This document shows positions 18,020 through 26,025 of a DNA stretch of 64,000 bases, in pieces. Both the position numbers and the translations under genes were made by a program. Positions within the stretch are counted from its first letter, which is position 1, and each line of letters starts with the position of its first letter. Source of the stretch: M55B144 sp964550615 (lineage in GTDB: Bacteria > Bipolaricaulota > Bipolaricaulia > UBA7950 > UBA9294); assembly GCA_964550615.1 (NCBI GenBank), contig CAZKAB010000005.1, positions 1 to 64,000 of the forward strand. Reading direction: 5' to 3'. The notes under the pieces are model-generated. The model was not told where the DNA came from and ran no database searches. It saw only the letters and a program-made list of their open reading frames with translations.

Positions 18020-18517
18020 GAACGGCCCACAACATAGTCTCTTGCCGAGGCTGGTTCGAAACACTTGATACGGGAGGGCCAGCATGCTTTTGACCAAGTC
18101 TGCTGACAGCAATCTTCTTGCTTATTGTCGGCGGAGATCGCGGAGCCCTTTGTTGATCAGGCAGACTTCGCTTTGAAGCCGTGAATCCTTGTAATGCGAT
18201 CTGTGTCTTGTTCAATCAGACAGGATAAGATTGAGCCTTGGCAATCCGCTGCCGCAGCCAATAGTTCTGCGGTTACTGGCACTGGCGAGCTAGTTGCTTT
18301 GTCATCCTGTGTCTTTTTGGATGCTATTGCGAGGGACCTTTGCTGCGCCACGTGCATTGCGATCACGCCTCGTCGTCGTAACAGCGGGTCTTGCGATCGC
18401 TCAAGCAGAAGCCGGTTCAGCGGGGAGAACGCATCGGCAATTGCTTGTAAATGACTATTACAAGAGCATTTTCCATAGGGTTGTTACAGCCATGCGTGTA
18501 CTGTAAGCTCAAACATC
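18020..18517. other. Intergenic region upstream of pfk, no supported gene
   Basis: Nearly 500 bp between divergent DeoR and phosphofructokinase genes. A minus-strand open stretch near 18157-18480 has a protein-like composition but only a GTG start without ribosome site, and I do not recognise it. It could be a decayed gene. For pfk, TTGTTA (18481-18486) and a weak TAAGCT (18504-18509) are spaced by 17 nt with the ATG 9 nt later. Confidence 0.35.
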
Positions 18518-19504
18518 ATGCGACTAGGAATACTAACGAGCGGGGGCGATTCCCCCGGGATGAATGCAGCTGTTCGCGCTGCGGTCCGTGGCGGAACGGA
18601 CATTGGGCTGGAGCTTGTCGGTATCATGCATGGCTATGAGGGGCTGATCGAGGGTGACATGATGCCGCTCGACAACCGTGCGGTCGGAGGGATACTCGAA
18701 CGGGGAGGAACATTCCTCGGGAGTGCCCGATCAAAGGAGTTTCGCGTCGAGTCGGGTCAACGGAAGGCACTTGCCTCGATCGAGCGTGCCGGACTTGATG
18801 GATTGATCGTAATCGGCGGAAACGGGTCTTTGGCAGGGGCAAGATGGCTTCAGGAGAGTGGTGTCCCCACCGTGGGAATACCGGCCTCGATCGACAACGA
18901 TGTCTATGGGACGGCGATGGCGATTGGTGTGGACACGGCGCTTAACACGGTGGTCGAGTCTCTTGACCGTATTCGAGACACGGCGATCTCTCATGATCGA
19001 GCGTTCGTTGTGGAAGTTATGGGCAGAAGTTCAGGATACATCGCACTTATGGGTGGTCTGGCCGGCGGGGCGGAAGTGGTTCTTGTCCCTGAGTTCCCGG
19101 AGTCGCTCGATCAGATTGAGGCGAGCGTGGTCGAGGGCGTGAAGAAGGGCAAGCATCATTCGATCATCGTAGTTGCCGAGGGCTTCTCCCCCGCGGATTC
19201 ACCCCAGACTGAGAAAGCTGCAGGGCGCATTGTGAGCGATTTTCTTGCGGCGAAGGGAACTCTTGAGACTCGTCTTACCATTCTGGGGCACTTGCAGCGC
19301 GGTGGATCGCCCAGCGCTTTTGATCGGATCATCGCGTGTCGGCTGGGAGAGGCAGCGGTGCGTGTCTTGGCGCAGGGTGATTCCGGCGTGATGGTGGCTC
19401 TCAGCGGCCGCGATGTGAGCACGGTGAGCCTGTCCGATATTGATCGGCCGAGCACGAACTTCAATCCGGACATCTACAAACTGATCAACAAGATTGCAAA
19501 CTAG
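18518..19504 (+). CDS. pfkA: 6-phosphofructokinase
   Basis: 328-aa group I phosphofructokinase that phosphorylates fructose-6-phosphate in glycolysis. Signatures: GILTSGGDSPGMNAAVRA, IDNDVYGTAMAIGVDTAL with the catalytic Asp of IDND, VEVMGRSSGYIAL, HLQRGGSPSAFDRIIA. The nucleotide loop reads GGNGSLAGA, with Asn where ATP-dependent enzymes normally have the Mg-binding Asp (GGDGS), and PASIDND replaces PGTIDND. Donor preference may therefore differ. No Shine-Dalgarno is visible before the ATG, so the message may be leaderless. Its 3' end overlaps the convergent glucokinase gene by 20 bp. Confidence 0.9.
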   Translation: MRLGILTSGGDSPGMNAAVRAAVRGGTDIGLELVGIMHGYEGLIEGDMMPLDNRAVGGILERGGTFLGSARSKEFRVESGQRKALASIERAGLDGLIVIGGNGSLAGARWLQESGVPTVGIPASIDNDVYGTAMAIGVDTALNTVVESLDRIRDTAISHDRAFVVEVMGRSSGYIALMGGLAGGAEVVLVPEFPESLDQIEASVVEGVKKGKHHSIIVVAEGFSPADSPQTEKAAGRIVSDFLAAKGTLETRLTILGHLQRGGSPSAFDRIIACRLGEAAVRVLAQGDSGVMVALSGRDVSTVSLSDIDRPSTNFNPDIYKLINKIAN

Positions 19505-20588
19505 CCGGCGCCCAGTTTTGGCGAGCGAGAACGATTGCTCCGTACTCGACGGCATTCCTCCCGAGGGGAGTGAGTGTCACCTCAGGAGGTGCGACGTTCA
19601 GATGAGTACACATCTCTTCATGCATCGGATCGACGATCTCCGGATGGTTGACTGCGATGCTTCCGCCCAACGTAATGAGTGACGGGTCATACGCATTGGC
19701 AATTGCGGAGAGAACAATCCCTCCATAATGGGTGAAGTCGGATATAACATTCTTTGCCAACTCGTCTCCCGCAGTGGCTGCTTTAAAGACGAGCGAAGGC
19801 GTGATCGAGTCTAGGATATGCCATGAGGCCCCAGTACTTTCGGAAGCTAGTAGGGTGCTTTCGTCGGTCTCCTGCTTGGCAAGCTGCAACAACGCCGACT
19901 GCCTGGATAGTCCATCGTCCACCAGGCGAAGACGAGCGTTCTTCACGATTCCGTTTCCCGAACAATACGCCTCGGCGCAGCCAACATTTCCACATCCGCA
20001 ACGGATTCCGTCTTCTTTGACGACGATGTGTCCGATCTCGGCCGCGTTCCCGTCTTTGCCGAGCAGGAGATGCCCTCCGCTCCACACGCCGGCGCCCAGG
20101 CCGGTGCTCATGGTAACATAGACAAGGTGCAGGTCTTTCTTATCGGCGATATCCTTCCCTGCTCCGAAGAACACCTCGCCGAGAACGGCGGTGTTGCAGT
20201 CATTCTCCAGCATGACTGGAACCGAGAATGCCTGTCGGAGCGGATCGACCAACGGGATGTACAGTACAGATTCGGAGACGCTCTCAGGGATATCGATCGA
20301 GATGTTGGGGGGGTTCCTGATCGCTCCGTACTGAAGCGGACCTGCTGATCCGATTCCGATCCCATCGATCTTGGAGACGCCGGCGTCGCATAGCAGTCGC
20401 CGTAGCGTGTCTTCTATCTGTGAAGCCGGTCCATACGAGGCGATGCCGTCGTGCCACGCAGAGATTTCGCCTCTTTCATGAGACAACGGGCTCTCTCGTC
20501 GGGCAATGATTGCGCCTGTGCTGTCGGCGACAACGATCGTTAGCTTCGTTCCGCCCAAGTCGATTCCCACTAGATGTCCGCTTCCCAT
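19485..20588 (-). CDS. ROK-family glucokinase
   Basis: 367-aa ROK sugar kinase without an HTH. The protein starts at the ATG at 20588 behind AGGAGC. N-terminal phosphate loop LVGIDLGGTKLTIVVADSTG, sugar-binding LENDCNTAVLGE with the catalytic Asp, STGLGAGVWSGGHLLLGKDG, AEIGHIV, and the zinc motif CGCGNVGCAEAYCSG are all present. It is slightly longer than typical glucokinases (about 320 aa), with an insertion after the zinc motif. It is convergent with pfkA, so both support glycolytic entry of glucose released by TreT or the GH57 pathway. Fructokinase or another hexose specificity is possible. Confidence 0.85.
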   Translation of the reverse strand: MGSGHLVGIDLGGTKLTIVVADSTGAIIARRESPLSHERGEISAWHDGIASYGPASQIEDTLRRLLCDAGVSKIDGIGIGSAGPLQYGAIRNPPNISIDIPESVSESVLYIPLVDPLRQAFSVPVMLENDCNTAVLGEVFFGAGKDIADKKDLHLVYVTMSTGLGAGVWSGGHLLLGKDGNAAEIGHIVVKEDGIRCGCGNVGCAEAYCSGNGIVKNARLRLVDDGLSRQSALLQLAKQETDESTLLASESTGASWHILDSITPSLVFKAATAGDELAKNVISDFTHYGGIVLSAIANAYDPSLITLGGSIAVNHPEIVDPMHEEMCTHLNVAPPEVTLTPLGRNAVEYGAIVLARQNWAPASLQSC

Positions 20589-20792
20589 TCTGCTCCTTTC
20601 TCGGCGTCGTCTTCTTCCTATTCTACCCGGAATCGATTGCTCAGGCCTGACTGAGGGGGGCATCCTCACTTCAAGAGTAGTGTGATTGGACCAGAAACGG
20701 AACACGCGGCAGCTATCGGAGGCCTCGCGCATGCGATGATTTTGGCGAGATGTATCGGTATGGTTTGTCCGGCCGCTGCGATCGGCGTCATC

Positions 20793-20801
20793 TGGTATGA
20801 T
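20793..20801 (+). promoter_or_regulatory. Extended -10 promoter for the GntR-SBP fusion gene
   Basis: TGG followed by TATGAT (20796-20801) forms an extended -10 with no recognisable -35. A start near 20808 would give a 45-nt leader ending in GAGGGG before the ATG at 20853. Confidence 0.45.
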
Positions 20802-20852
20802 AAGATTCATGGTGGACGGACTGGGGCGAGTGAGCTGGAGAGAGGGGAAGAG

Positions 20853-22474
20853 ATGAACGAGTTGAAAAACGGAATCGACAAACGATCCCACCTCCCGCTC
20901 TATCAGCAATTGAAGAAGATCATAAAGAACAAGATCGAGCAGGGGGAACTCAAGCNNNNNNNNNNNNNNNNNNNNNNNNNNNNNNNNNNNNNNNNNNNNN
21001 NNNNNNNNNNNNNNNNNNNNNNNNNNNNNNNNNNNNNNNNNNNNNNNNNNNNNNNTATCAGCAATTGAAGAAGATCATAAAGAACAAGATCGAGCAGGGG
21101 GAACTCAAGCCTGGAACGCGCATTCCGCCTGAGCATGCATTGTGCGATATGTTTGAGATCAGTCGCGCTCCTGTGCGTCAGGCACTCACCGAGCTTGTCA
21201 ATGAAGGGTTCCTGTTCCGGCAACAAGGAAGCGGCACGTTTGTCGTCGAACGATTACGAGAAACGGCGCAATCAATGAAAGTTGTAGTTCCAGAAGCGAT
21301 GTGGGGGCAGTATCTACGCAAAGCCCTTAGACTCCAAACCGACGATTACGCAAGCCTGCAGATCTCGCTGGATGTGCAGGTGTCCGGCAGGCCGCAACTG
21401 CATTCGCAGCTTCTTTCGGCAGTGGGGCGGGGAGAGGCCCCCGACATTGCGCTCATTGATTGGGCTTGGGTGAGTGAGTTTGCGGACCTTCGTTTCTTGC
21501 AGCGCATCGAGCTTCTTGACGAGAGCTGGGCAAACGAACTCAGAGCGGATCTCTTCCCTGCGTTTGTCGATCAGAGAGCTCCTGCTCTGTACGGAGTCCA
21601 GCCTGAGGCGAACGTGACTGTGCTCTGGTATCGAAAAGATTGGTTTGAGCGTGAGGGCAAGTCTCCGCCGCAAACATGGGATGAACTTGTGCAGGTCACT
21701 CAACACTTCAAACGCTACGTCGGATTTCCGTTGGTTCTTGCAGCCGGACGCCGCGCTGGGGAGACGACCACCTATCAACTGCTTCCGTTCCTCTGGTCCG
21801 CTGGCGGCGACCTCCTGTCTCAGGGCAGGGTTACGCTAGATGAGCGGGCTGTTCTTGCGCTTACGTTCATTCGCGATCTCGTCCACAAGTATCGCGTTGT
21901 CTCACCCGACGTCACCTCGTACTCGTGGGATCAACCTTCGCGGCAGTTCGCAAACGGCAAAGCGGCCATGGCCATGGGCGGGAGTTATGAGAAGCCGCTC
22001 ATTCAGGCAGAGTTCGGATGGGACGATAAGGCCTTTCGCGACAAGGTCGGCTGCATCCCTGTGCCGGCTGGCCCCAACGGTAGACAGGCGGCGGTCGCCG
22101 GGGGGATGGTTTACGTGATCTTCCGCCAGTCGAAGAACCCCAAACTTGCCCTTGAGGTGCTGAAACGGGTGGTCGCTCCGCCTCTGATGCGCGAGTTCTG
22201 TATGAAAACTGGCCGTAGTCCCACGCGACGGTCCGTGGCCGCTACCCTGAATGGAGAAGGAGACTGGTTTTCTCACAGAGTCTCGAATCTCCTACACATT
22301 GCGCGAACGCGGATGAACATCCCTGCGTATGCCCGCGTATCAGAGCAATTCCAGATCATGATCGAAGACGCTGTCTCTGCTCGTGTGCCTCCACGAGACG
22401 CGGTGGTCAAGGCGCGGGAGATAATCGAAGTGTTGATCGGTCAGAAGAGACGTCTGCACTCCCTTCCTAACTAG
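20853..22474 (+). CDS. GntR-type DNA-binding domain fused to an ABC sugar-binding-protein domain (interrupted by an assembly gap)
   Basis: Predicted cytoplasmic transcription factor that uses a solute-binding protein fold as sensor. After removing the 155-bp gap artefact the frame is continuous and encodes 488 aa. Residues about 10-83 are a GntR winged HTH (LPLYQQLKKIIKNKIEQGEL, PGTRIPPEHALCDMFEISRA, PVRQALTELVNEGFLFRQQG, SGTFVVERL). From about residue 90 to the end is a full family 1 binding protein: LQISLDVQVSGRPQLHSQLL, GEAPDIALIDWAWVSEFADL, ANVTVLWYRKDWFEREGK, FLWSAGGDLLSQGRVTL, AAMAMGGSYEKPLI. There is no signal peptide or membrane segment, so it stays inside. The ATG at 20853 has GAGGGG at good spacing. 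It lies directly upstream of an ABC operon with its own exported binding protein, and a GntR-like palindrome overlaps that promoter. Confidence 0.85.
20901..21110. other. Assembly gap flanked by identical 55-bp sequence
   Basis: 100 Ns (20956-21055) between identical 55-bp copies (20901-20955 and 21056-21110). Same signature as the gap near 16.6 kb: unmerged contig overlap. Collapsing 155 bp restores the GntR-SBP frame. Confidence 0.95.
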
Positions 22475-22510
22475 GATATCGCCGGGTTGCTCGGCAGTAC
22501 AAGTCCCCGC

Positions 22511-22540
22511 TTGACACCCACGTCATTTGTGTGCTATTTT
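22511..22540 (+). promoter_or_regulatory. Promoter of the binding-protein/permease/glycosyltransferase operon
   Basis: TTGACA (22511-22516), 18-nt spacer, TATTTT (22535-22540). The leader runs about 100 nt to the binding-protein ATG at 22647. Confidence 0.7.
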
Positions 22541-22554
22541 TGTCATAACAAATT
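22537..22554 (+). promoter_or_regulatory. Candidate GntR-type operator
   Basis: Inverted repeat TTTGT-CATA-ACAAA (22539-22552) overlaps the end of the -10 box. TGT-N4-ACA centred palindromes fit GntR-family sites. The nearest candidate ligand is the GntR-SBP fusion encoded 65 bp upstream. Confidence 0.55.
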
Positions 22555-22646
22555 TCTGATTCGATGTGGAGGTGGTCGAAGACTCGACAACTAGACTGTT
22601 TGGAGTTGATGGGAAGGGGAACCGGTAATCAAAGGAGGGAAACGGG

Positions 22647-23987
22647 ATGAAAAGTGGTTGGAAGTGCGTATTGGCAATTGTCTTGATTGTCATGGGCGTA
22701 GCTGCGGCTTATGCGGCAGACAAGACGGTGGTCGAGTTTTGGACAACGGACAATGAGCCTGATCGCGTCGCCGTGTATGAAGCAGTTGCAGCGCGGTTCA
22801 TGGCAGAGAATCCGAGTATCGAAGTTAAGATCGTTCCCGTTCAGGAAGCTGATATCAGCCAACGCATCGCTACGGCGACGGCGGCGAATCAACTGCCGGA
22901 CATTGTCCGCATGGGAATCGAGCGAGTAGCCAGTTTCTCGGCCGATGGGATTATCGATGAGGACGCGGCTATGGCCGTCATCAACGATCTGGGGTTGAGC
23001 GATTTCCGCGCCGGCCCGCTTTCGATGGTGATCGATCCGTCCACCGGCAAGTATGCAGCGATTCCTTACGACGGTTGGATTCAGGCCATTTGGTATCGGG
23101 AAGATCTCTTCAAAGACAATAACCTCACGCCGCCTGTGTCCTGGGCGGATATCAACGCCGCGGTCGACAAACTGCCCGGAAAGAGCGGCCTCTTGTATGC
23201 GCTCGGCTTGGGCACTGATCCGGGACAGAATTACGGGCAACAGGTGTTCGAACAGGTGGCGATCTCCAACGACGCGTGGCCGTTCGACAAAGACGGAAAC
23301 GTGACCATGGATACGCCAAACATGGTGGAGGCGCTCCGGTTCTACACCAATCTGCAACGTGGGGCGATACCAGGTCCGCAATACTGGCAAGGTGCCCGTG
23401 AAGCTTATGAGCTTGGTCAGTCCGCGATGCTCTTCTACAGCACCTACATCATGGATGACCTCGTTGAGGGATCCGGTTTGGCGGCGGGAGGCAAGGTTCA
23501 GATCCCGATAAAGAATCTTCCTCTCAAGACGGGATTCGCGGCCAAGATGGTCGGTCCGAATGGATCCGGGACGTATGGACAGCTAGTGACTCTGGGCATC
23601 ATGAAGGGCGCCGATCCGGCCGCGCAGAAGGTCGTTGAATGGTTCCTAACTGGGCAGAACTATCAAGATGTCCTTGCGTTGGCTCCGTTCGGAAAGGTGC
23701 CGGTTCTCAAGAGTGCGGTCGCCGGATGGCAGACGCTTAGCCCATTCTTCGCCCACTATTCGAGCGACACGCTGAATCAAATTGCGAATGGATTTGACAC
23801 GATGCAGCGGTGGCTCTTCCGTCCCGACTACGATGCCACCGAGCGCGCCGTGATCGGAGACATCGAAGGGCGACTGTTGATTCCGCAAGTTATCAGCAAC
23901 ATTGCACTGGAGAAGACCATGACTCCGGAATCCGCGGCGAAATGGCTTCAGCAGCAAGTGGAGGCGATGCTTGCCGAACGCGAGTGA
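22647..23987 (+). CDS. Sugar ABC transporter substrate-binding protein
   Basis: 446-aa exported binding protein, family 1. The signal peptide MKSGWKCVLAIVLIVMGVAA ends at AYAA around residue 23. TVVEFWTTDNEPDRVAVYEA, NQLPDIVRMGIERVASFSAD, AIPYDGWIQAIWYREDLFKD and QSAMLFYSTYIMDDLVEG follow the CUT1 pattern. The ribosome site is AAGGAGGG. It is the first gene after the operator-bearing promoter, and a long hairpin follows its stop. Its substrate is unknown; the downstream glycosyltransferases and glycerate kinase suggest a glucosylglycerate-type solute or precursor sugar. Confidence 0.9.
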   Translation: MKSGWKCVLAIVLIVMGVAAAYAADKTVVEFWTTDNEPDRVAVYEAVAARFMAENPSIEVKIVPVQEADISQRIATATAANQLPDIVRMGIERVASFSADGIIDEDAAMAVINDLGLSDFRAGPLSMVIDPSTGKYAAIPYDGWIQAIWYREDLFKDNNLTPPVSWADINAAVDKLPGKSGLLYALGLGTDPGQNYGQQVFEQVAISNDAWPFDKDGNVTMDTPNMVEALRFYTNLQRGAIPGPQYWQGAREAYELGQSAMLFYSTYIMDDLVEGSGLAAGGKVQIPIKNLPLKTGFAAKMVGPNGSGTYGQLVTLGIMKGADPAAQKVVEWFLTGQNYQDVLALAPFGKVPVLKSAVAGWQTLSPFFAHYSSDTLNQIANGFDTMQRWLFRPDYDATERAVIGDIEGRLLIPQVISNIALEKTMTPESAAKWLQQQVEAMLAERE

Positions 23988-24000
23988 AATCTATCTCTCT

Positions 24001-24036
24001 GCTGGGGATGAGAATTGTCTCATCCCCAGCCTGATT
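24001..24036 (+). terminator. Strong hairpin after the binding-protein gene
   Basis: A 13-bp perfect stem GCTGGGGATGAGA/TCTCATCCCCAGC with loop ATTG (24001-24030), then CTGATTTT. The short T-stretch makes it a partial terminator candidate that would keep binding-protein expression above permease expression. Confidence 0.75.
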
Positions 24037-24084
24037 TTCGGTATTCGGCGGCCGCGGAGAAATTACTAAGTGAGAGGTGACGGC

Positions 24085-25041
24085 ATGGCGGGTGGTGTCA
24101 CGGATGGAGCGCGTCCTACGTTGGCCCGCTGGAATTCGATCCGGGCGCGCGAGTCGCGACTCGCCTGGCTCCTCACATCCCCCACCGGTCTCGTCGTTTT
24201 CGGATTGGTCATCTTTCCAGCGATCTTCAGTATCTGGATCAGCTTTCACGACGTAACACTCCGGAACCTAAACGATGTCTTTCATGCACCCTTTGTCGGC
24301 TTCGAGAACTATCGAAACGTAGTCAACGATTTCGCGTTCAAGTTTCAGAATCTTCGACAGTGGGGAGCGGCGGTTACCAGCGTTGTCTATTCGTTCGCGG
24401 CGACGGGCCTTACAGTACTAGTGGGCCTGTCTGCCGCCCTGCTATTGAATAGGCCATTTCGGGGACGAGGCCTCACACGTGCAATCTTTCTCTTCCCTTA
24501 CGTGGCTCCTATTGTCAGCGTGGCCTTCGTATGGCGTTGGATACTCGATCCGCGTCCATCCGGTGTGTTGAATGACATTCTCACGCGTGTCGGACTGATC
24601 ACAACTCCGAAAGCGTATCTGGCAACACGGGGGCTTGCCCTTCTGTTGGTTATTGTCTTCGAAGCATGGCGGTATTTCCCGTTTGCCATGCTGATGATCC
24701 TCGCCCGGCTGCAAGCGATAGATAAAACCCTGTATGAGGCCGCCGGTGTTGACGGGGCGAACGCTTGGCAGCAATTCCGGAACATCACGCTCCCCGAGTT
24801 GCGCTACGTGCTGGGTGCCGTCTTTCTGCTCCGTTTGATATGGACATTCAATAAATTCGATGACATCTTCTTATTGACAGGCGGAGGCTTTGGCACGAAT
24901 GTGCTGCCGGTTCTGACCTATCAGTTCAGCTTTAGAGCCTTTAATTTCGGTAAGGGAGCGGCCAATGCCATGATCCTGCTGGCGATCCTGGTTATCTTCC
25001 TCGTCGTGTACACGCGCACCGTTATGCGAGAGAGGGGGTAA
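24085..25041 (+). CDS. Sugar ABC transporter permease (MalF/UgpA type)
   Basis: 318-aa permease. I chose the ATG at 24085 because GAGAGGTGA lies just upstream; a GTG five codons earlier is the alternative. About 30 cytoplasmic residues precede the first span (LLTSPTGLVVFGLVIFPAIF). The EAA loop is EAAGVDGANAWQQFRNITLP. The C-terminal span is AMILLAILVIFLVVYTRTVM. It lies after the hairpin and 9 bp before the MalG-type partner. Confidence 0.9.
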   Translation: MAGGVTDGARPTLARWNSIRARESRLAWLLTSPTGLVVFGLVIFPAIFSIWISFHDVTLRNLNDVFHAPFVGFENYRNVVNDFAFKFQNLRQWGAAVTSVVYSFAATGLTVLVGLSAALLLNRPFRGRGLTRAIFLFPYVAPIVSVAFVWRWILDPRPSGVLNDILTRVGLITTPKAYLATRGLALLLVIVFEAWRYFPFAMLMILARLQAIDKTLYEAAGVDGANAWQQFRNITLPELRYVLGAVFLLRLIWTFNKFDDIFLLTGGGFGTNVLPVLTYQFSFRAFNFGKGAANAMILLAILVIFLVVYTRTVMRERG

Positions 25042-25050
25042 GGAGGGGCC

Positions 25051-25974
25051 GTGAAAAAGAGCGGAACCGGATCTCAAGACAACAAGCGGTTAAGTCTGAT
25101 CGATCACCTTGCGAAATCAATCACTTGGCCACGATTCATTTTCGCGCTTGTTCTCGTCTTCTTTCTGACGAGCATCCTGTTTCCCTTCTACTGGATGGTC
25201 AGTTCTTCGTTCAAGTCGTTCTCCGAGATTGGCGGGAGACGACCGGCATACGTGCCCAGCGCGCTGCGTCTGGACGCGTACAAGGAGTTGTTCGATCCGA
25301 ATTCTCCAGATTTTCAAAACTTCGGCGCCAACATTCTGAACAGCATCAAAGTGGCTGTGCCAACGGCGATCATCGCTGTCATCATCTCCACGTTTGGGGC
25401 GTACGCTGTGGCTCGGCTGCGCTTCAAGGGGAAGTCGATTCTGCTGAATGGCATCTTGCTTGTGTACCTTTTCCCGGCGGTGTTGCTTGTTATCCCGCTG
25501 TTTGCCATGCTGGCGCAGATCGGGAGAAGTATGGGGTTCAGCGTGCAAGACAATCTGCCGATACTAATCGTCACTTATCTGGCCCAGACCCTGCCGGTGG
25601 CGCTCTATATGCTGGCGAATTACTTCCGTACTATCCCTGCCGAGATTGAGCAGGCCAGCCTGATTGATGGATGCAGCCGGTTTAGCGTGATCTGGCGAAT
25701 CACGCTTCCTTTGTCGATTCCCGCATTGGTATCGGTTGCCATATATACGTTCATGATTGCGTGGAATGAGTTCCTGTATGCACTTGTGTTCTTGAACAGC
25801 CAGTCGATGTTTACTATGCCGATCAAGATCAACGCCATCTACAATTCTCCTGATCCGCGACCTCAGGTTGTCATGGCTGCATCCACCATCATGACGATTC
25901 CCGTCGTGATCCTGTTCCTTGCGCTGGAGAGATTCTTGGAAGAGGGATTGACTGCCGGCGGCGTGAAGGGATAG
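25051..25974 (+). CDS. Sugar ABC transporter permease (MalG type)
   Basis: 307-aa permease starting at a GTG with AAGGAGGGG in front. First span FIFALVLVFFLTSILFPFYW; EAA-like loop EQASLIDGCSRFSVIWRITL; terminal EEGLTAGGVKG is typical of MalG-type subunits. The gene ends 51 bp before the GT4 gene in the same direction. No ATPase subunit is encoded in the operon, so it probably shares a general sugar-ABC ATPase encoded elsewhere. Confidence 0.9.
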   Translation: MKKSGTGSQDNKRLSLIDHLAKSITWPRFIFALVLVFFLTSILFPFYWMVSSSFKSFSEIGGRRPAYVPSALRLDAYKELFDPNSPDFQNFGANILNSIKVAVPTAIIAVIISTFGAYAVARLRFKGKSILLNGILLVYLFPAVLLVIPLFAMLAQIGRSMGFSVQDNLPILIVTYLAQTLPVALYMLANYFRTIPAEIEQASLIDGCSRFSVIWRITLPLSIPALVSVAIYTFMIAWNEFLYALVFLNSQSMFTMPIKINAIYNSPDPRPQVVMAASTIMTIPVVILFLALERFLEEGLTAGGVKG

Positions 25975-26025
25975 GAGTGTTTGGAGAATCGAAGGAATCC
26001 GGATCTGCAAAACCAAAGGAACGCT

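Noticed and set aside
18052..18062. GGTTCGAAA resembling a tRNA T-loop
   Set aside because: No matching acceptor, D or anticodon stems could be folded around it.
18157..18480. Minus-strand open stretch upstream of pfkA with protein-like composition
   Set aside because: Only a GTG start without ribosome site, no recognised family, and it lies in the promoter region of divergent genes.
22629..23390. A 253-codon minus-strand open frame over the binding-protein gene
   Set aside because: Antisense shadow of the exported binding protein; no domain features.
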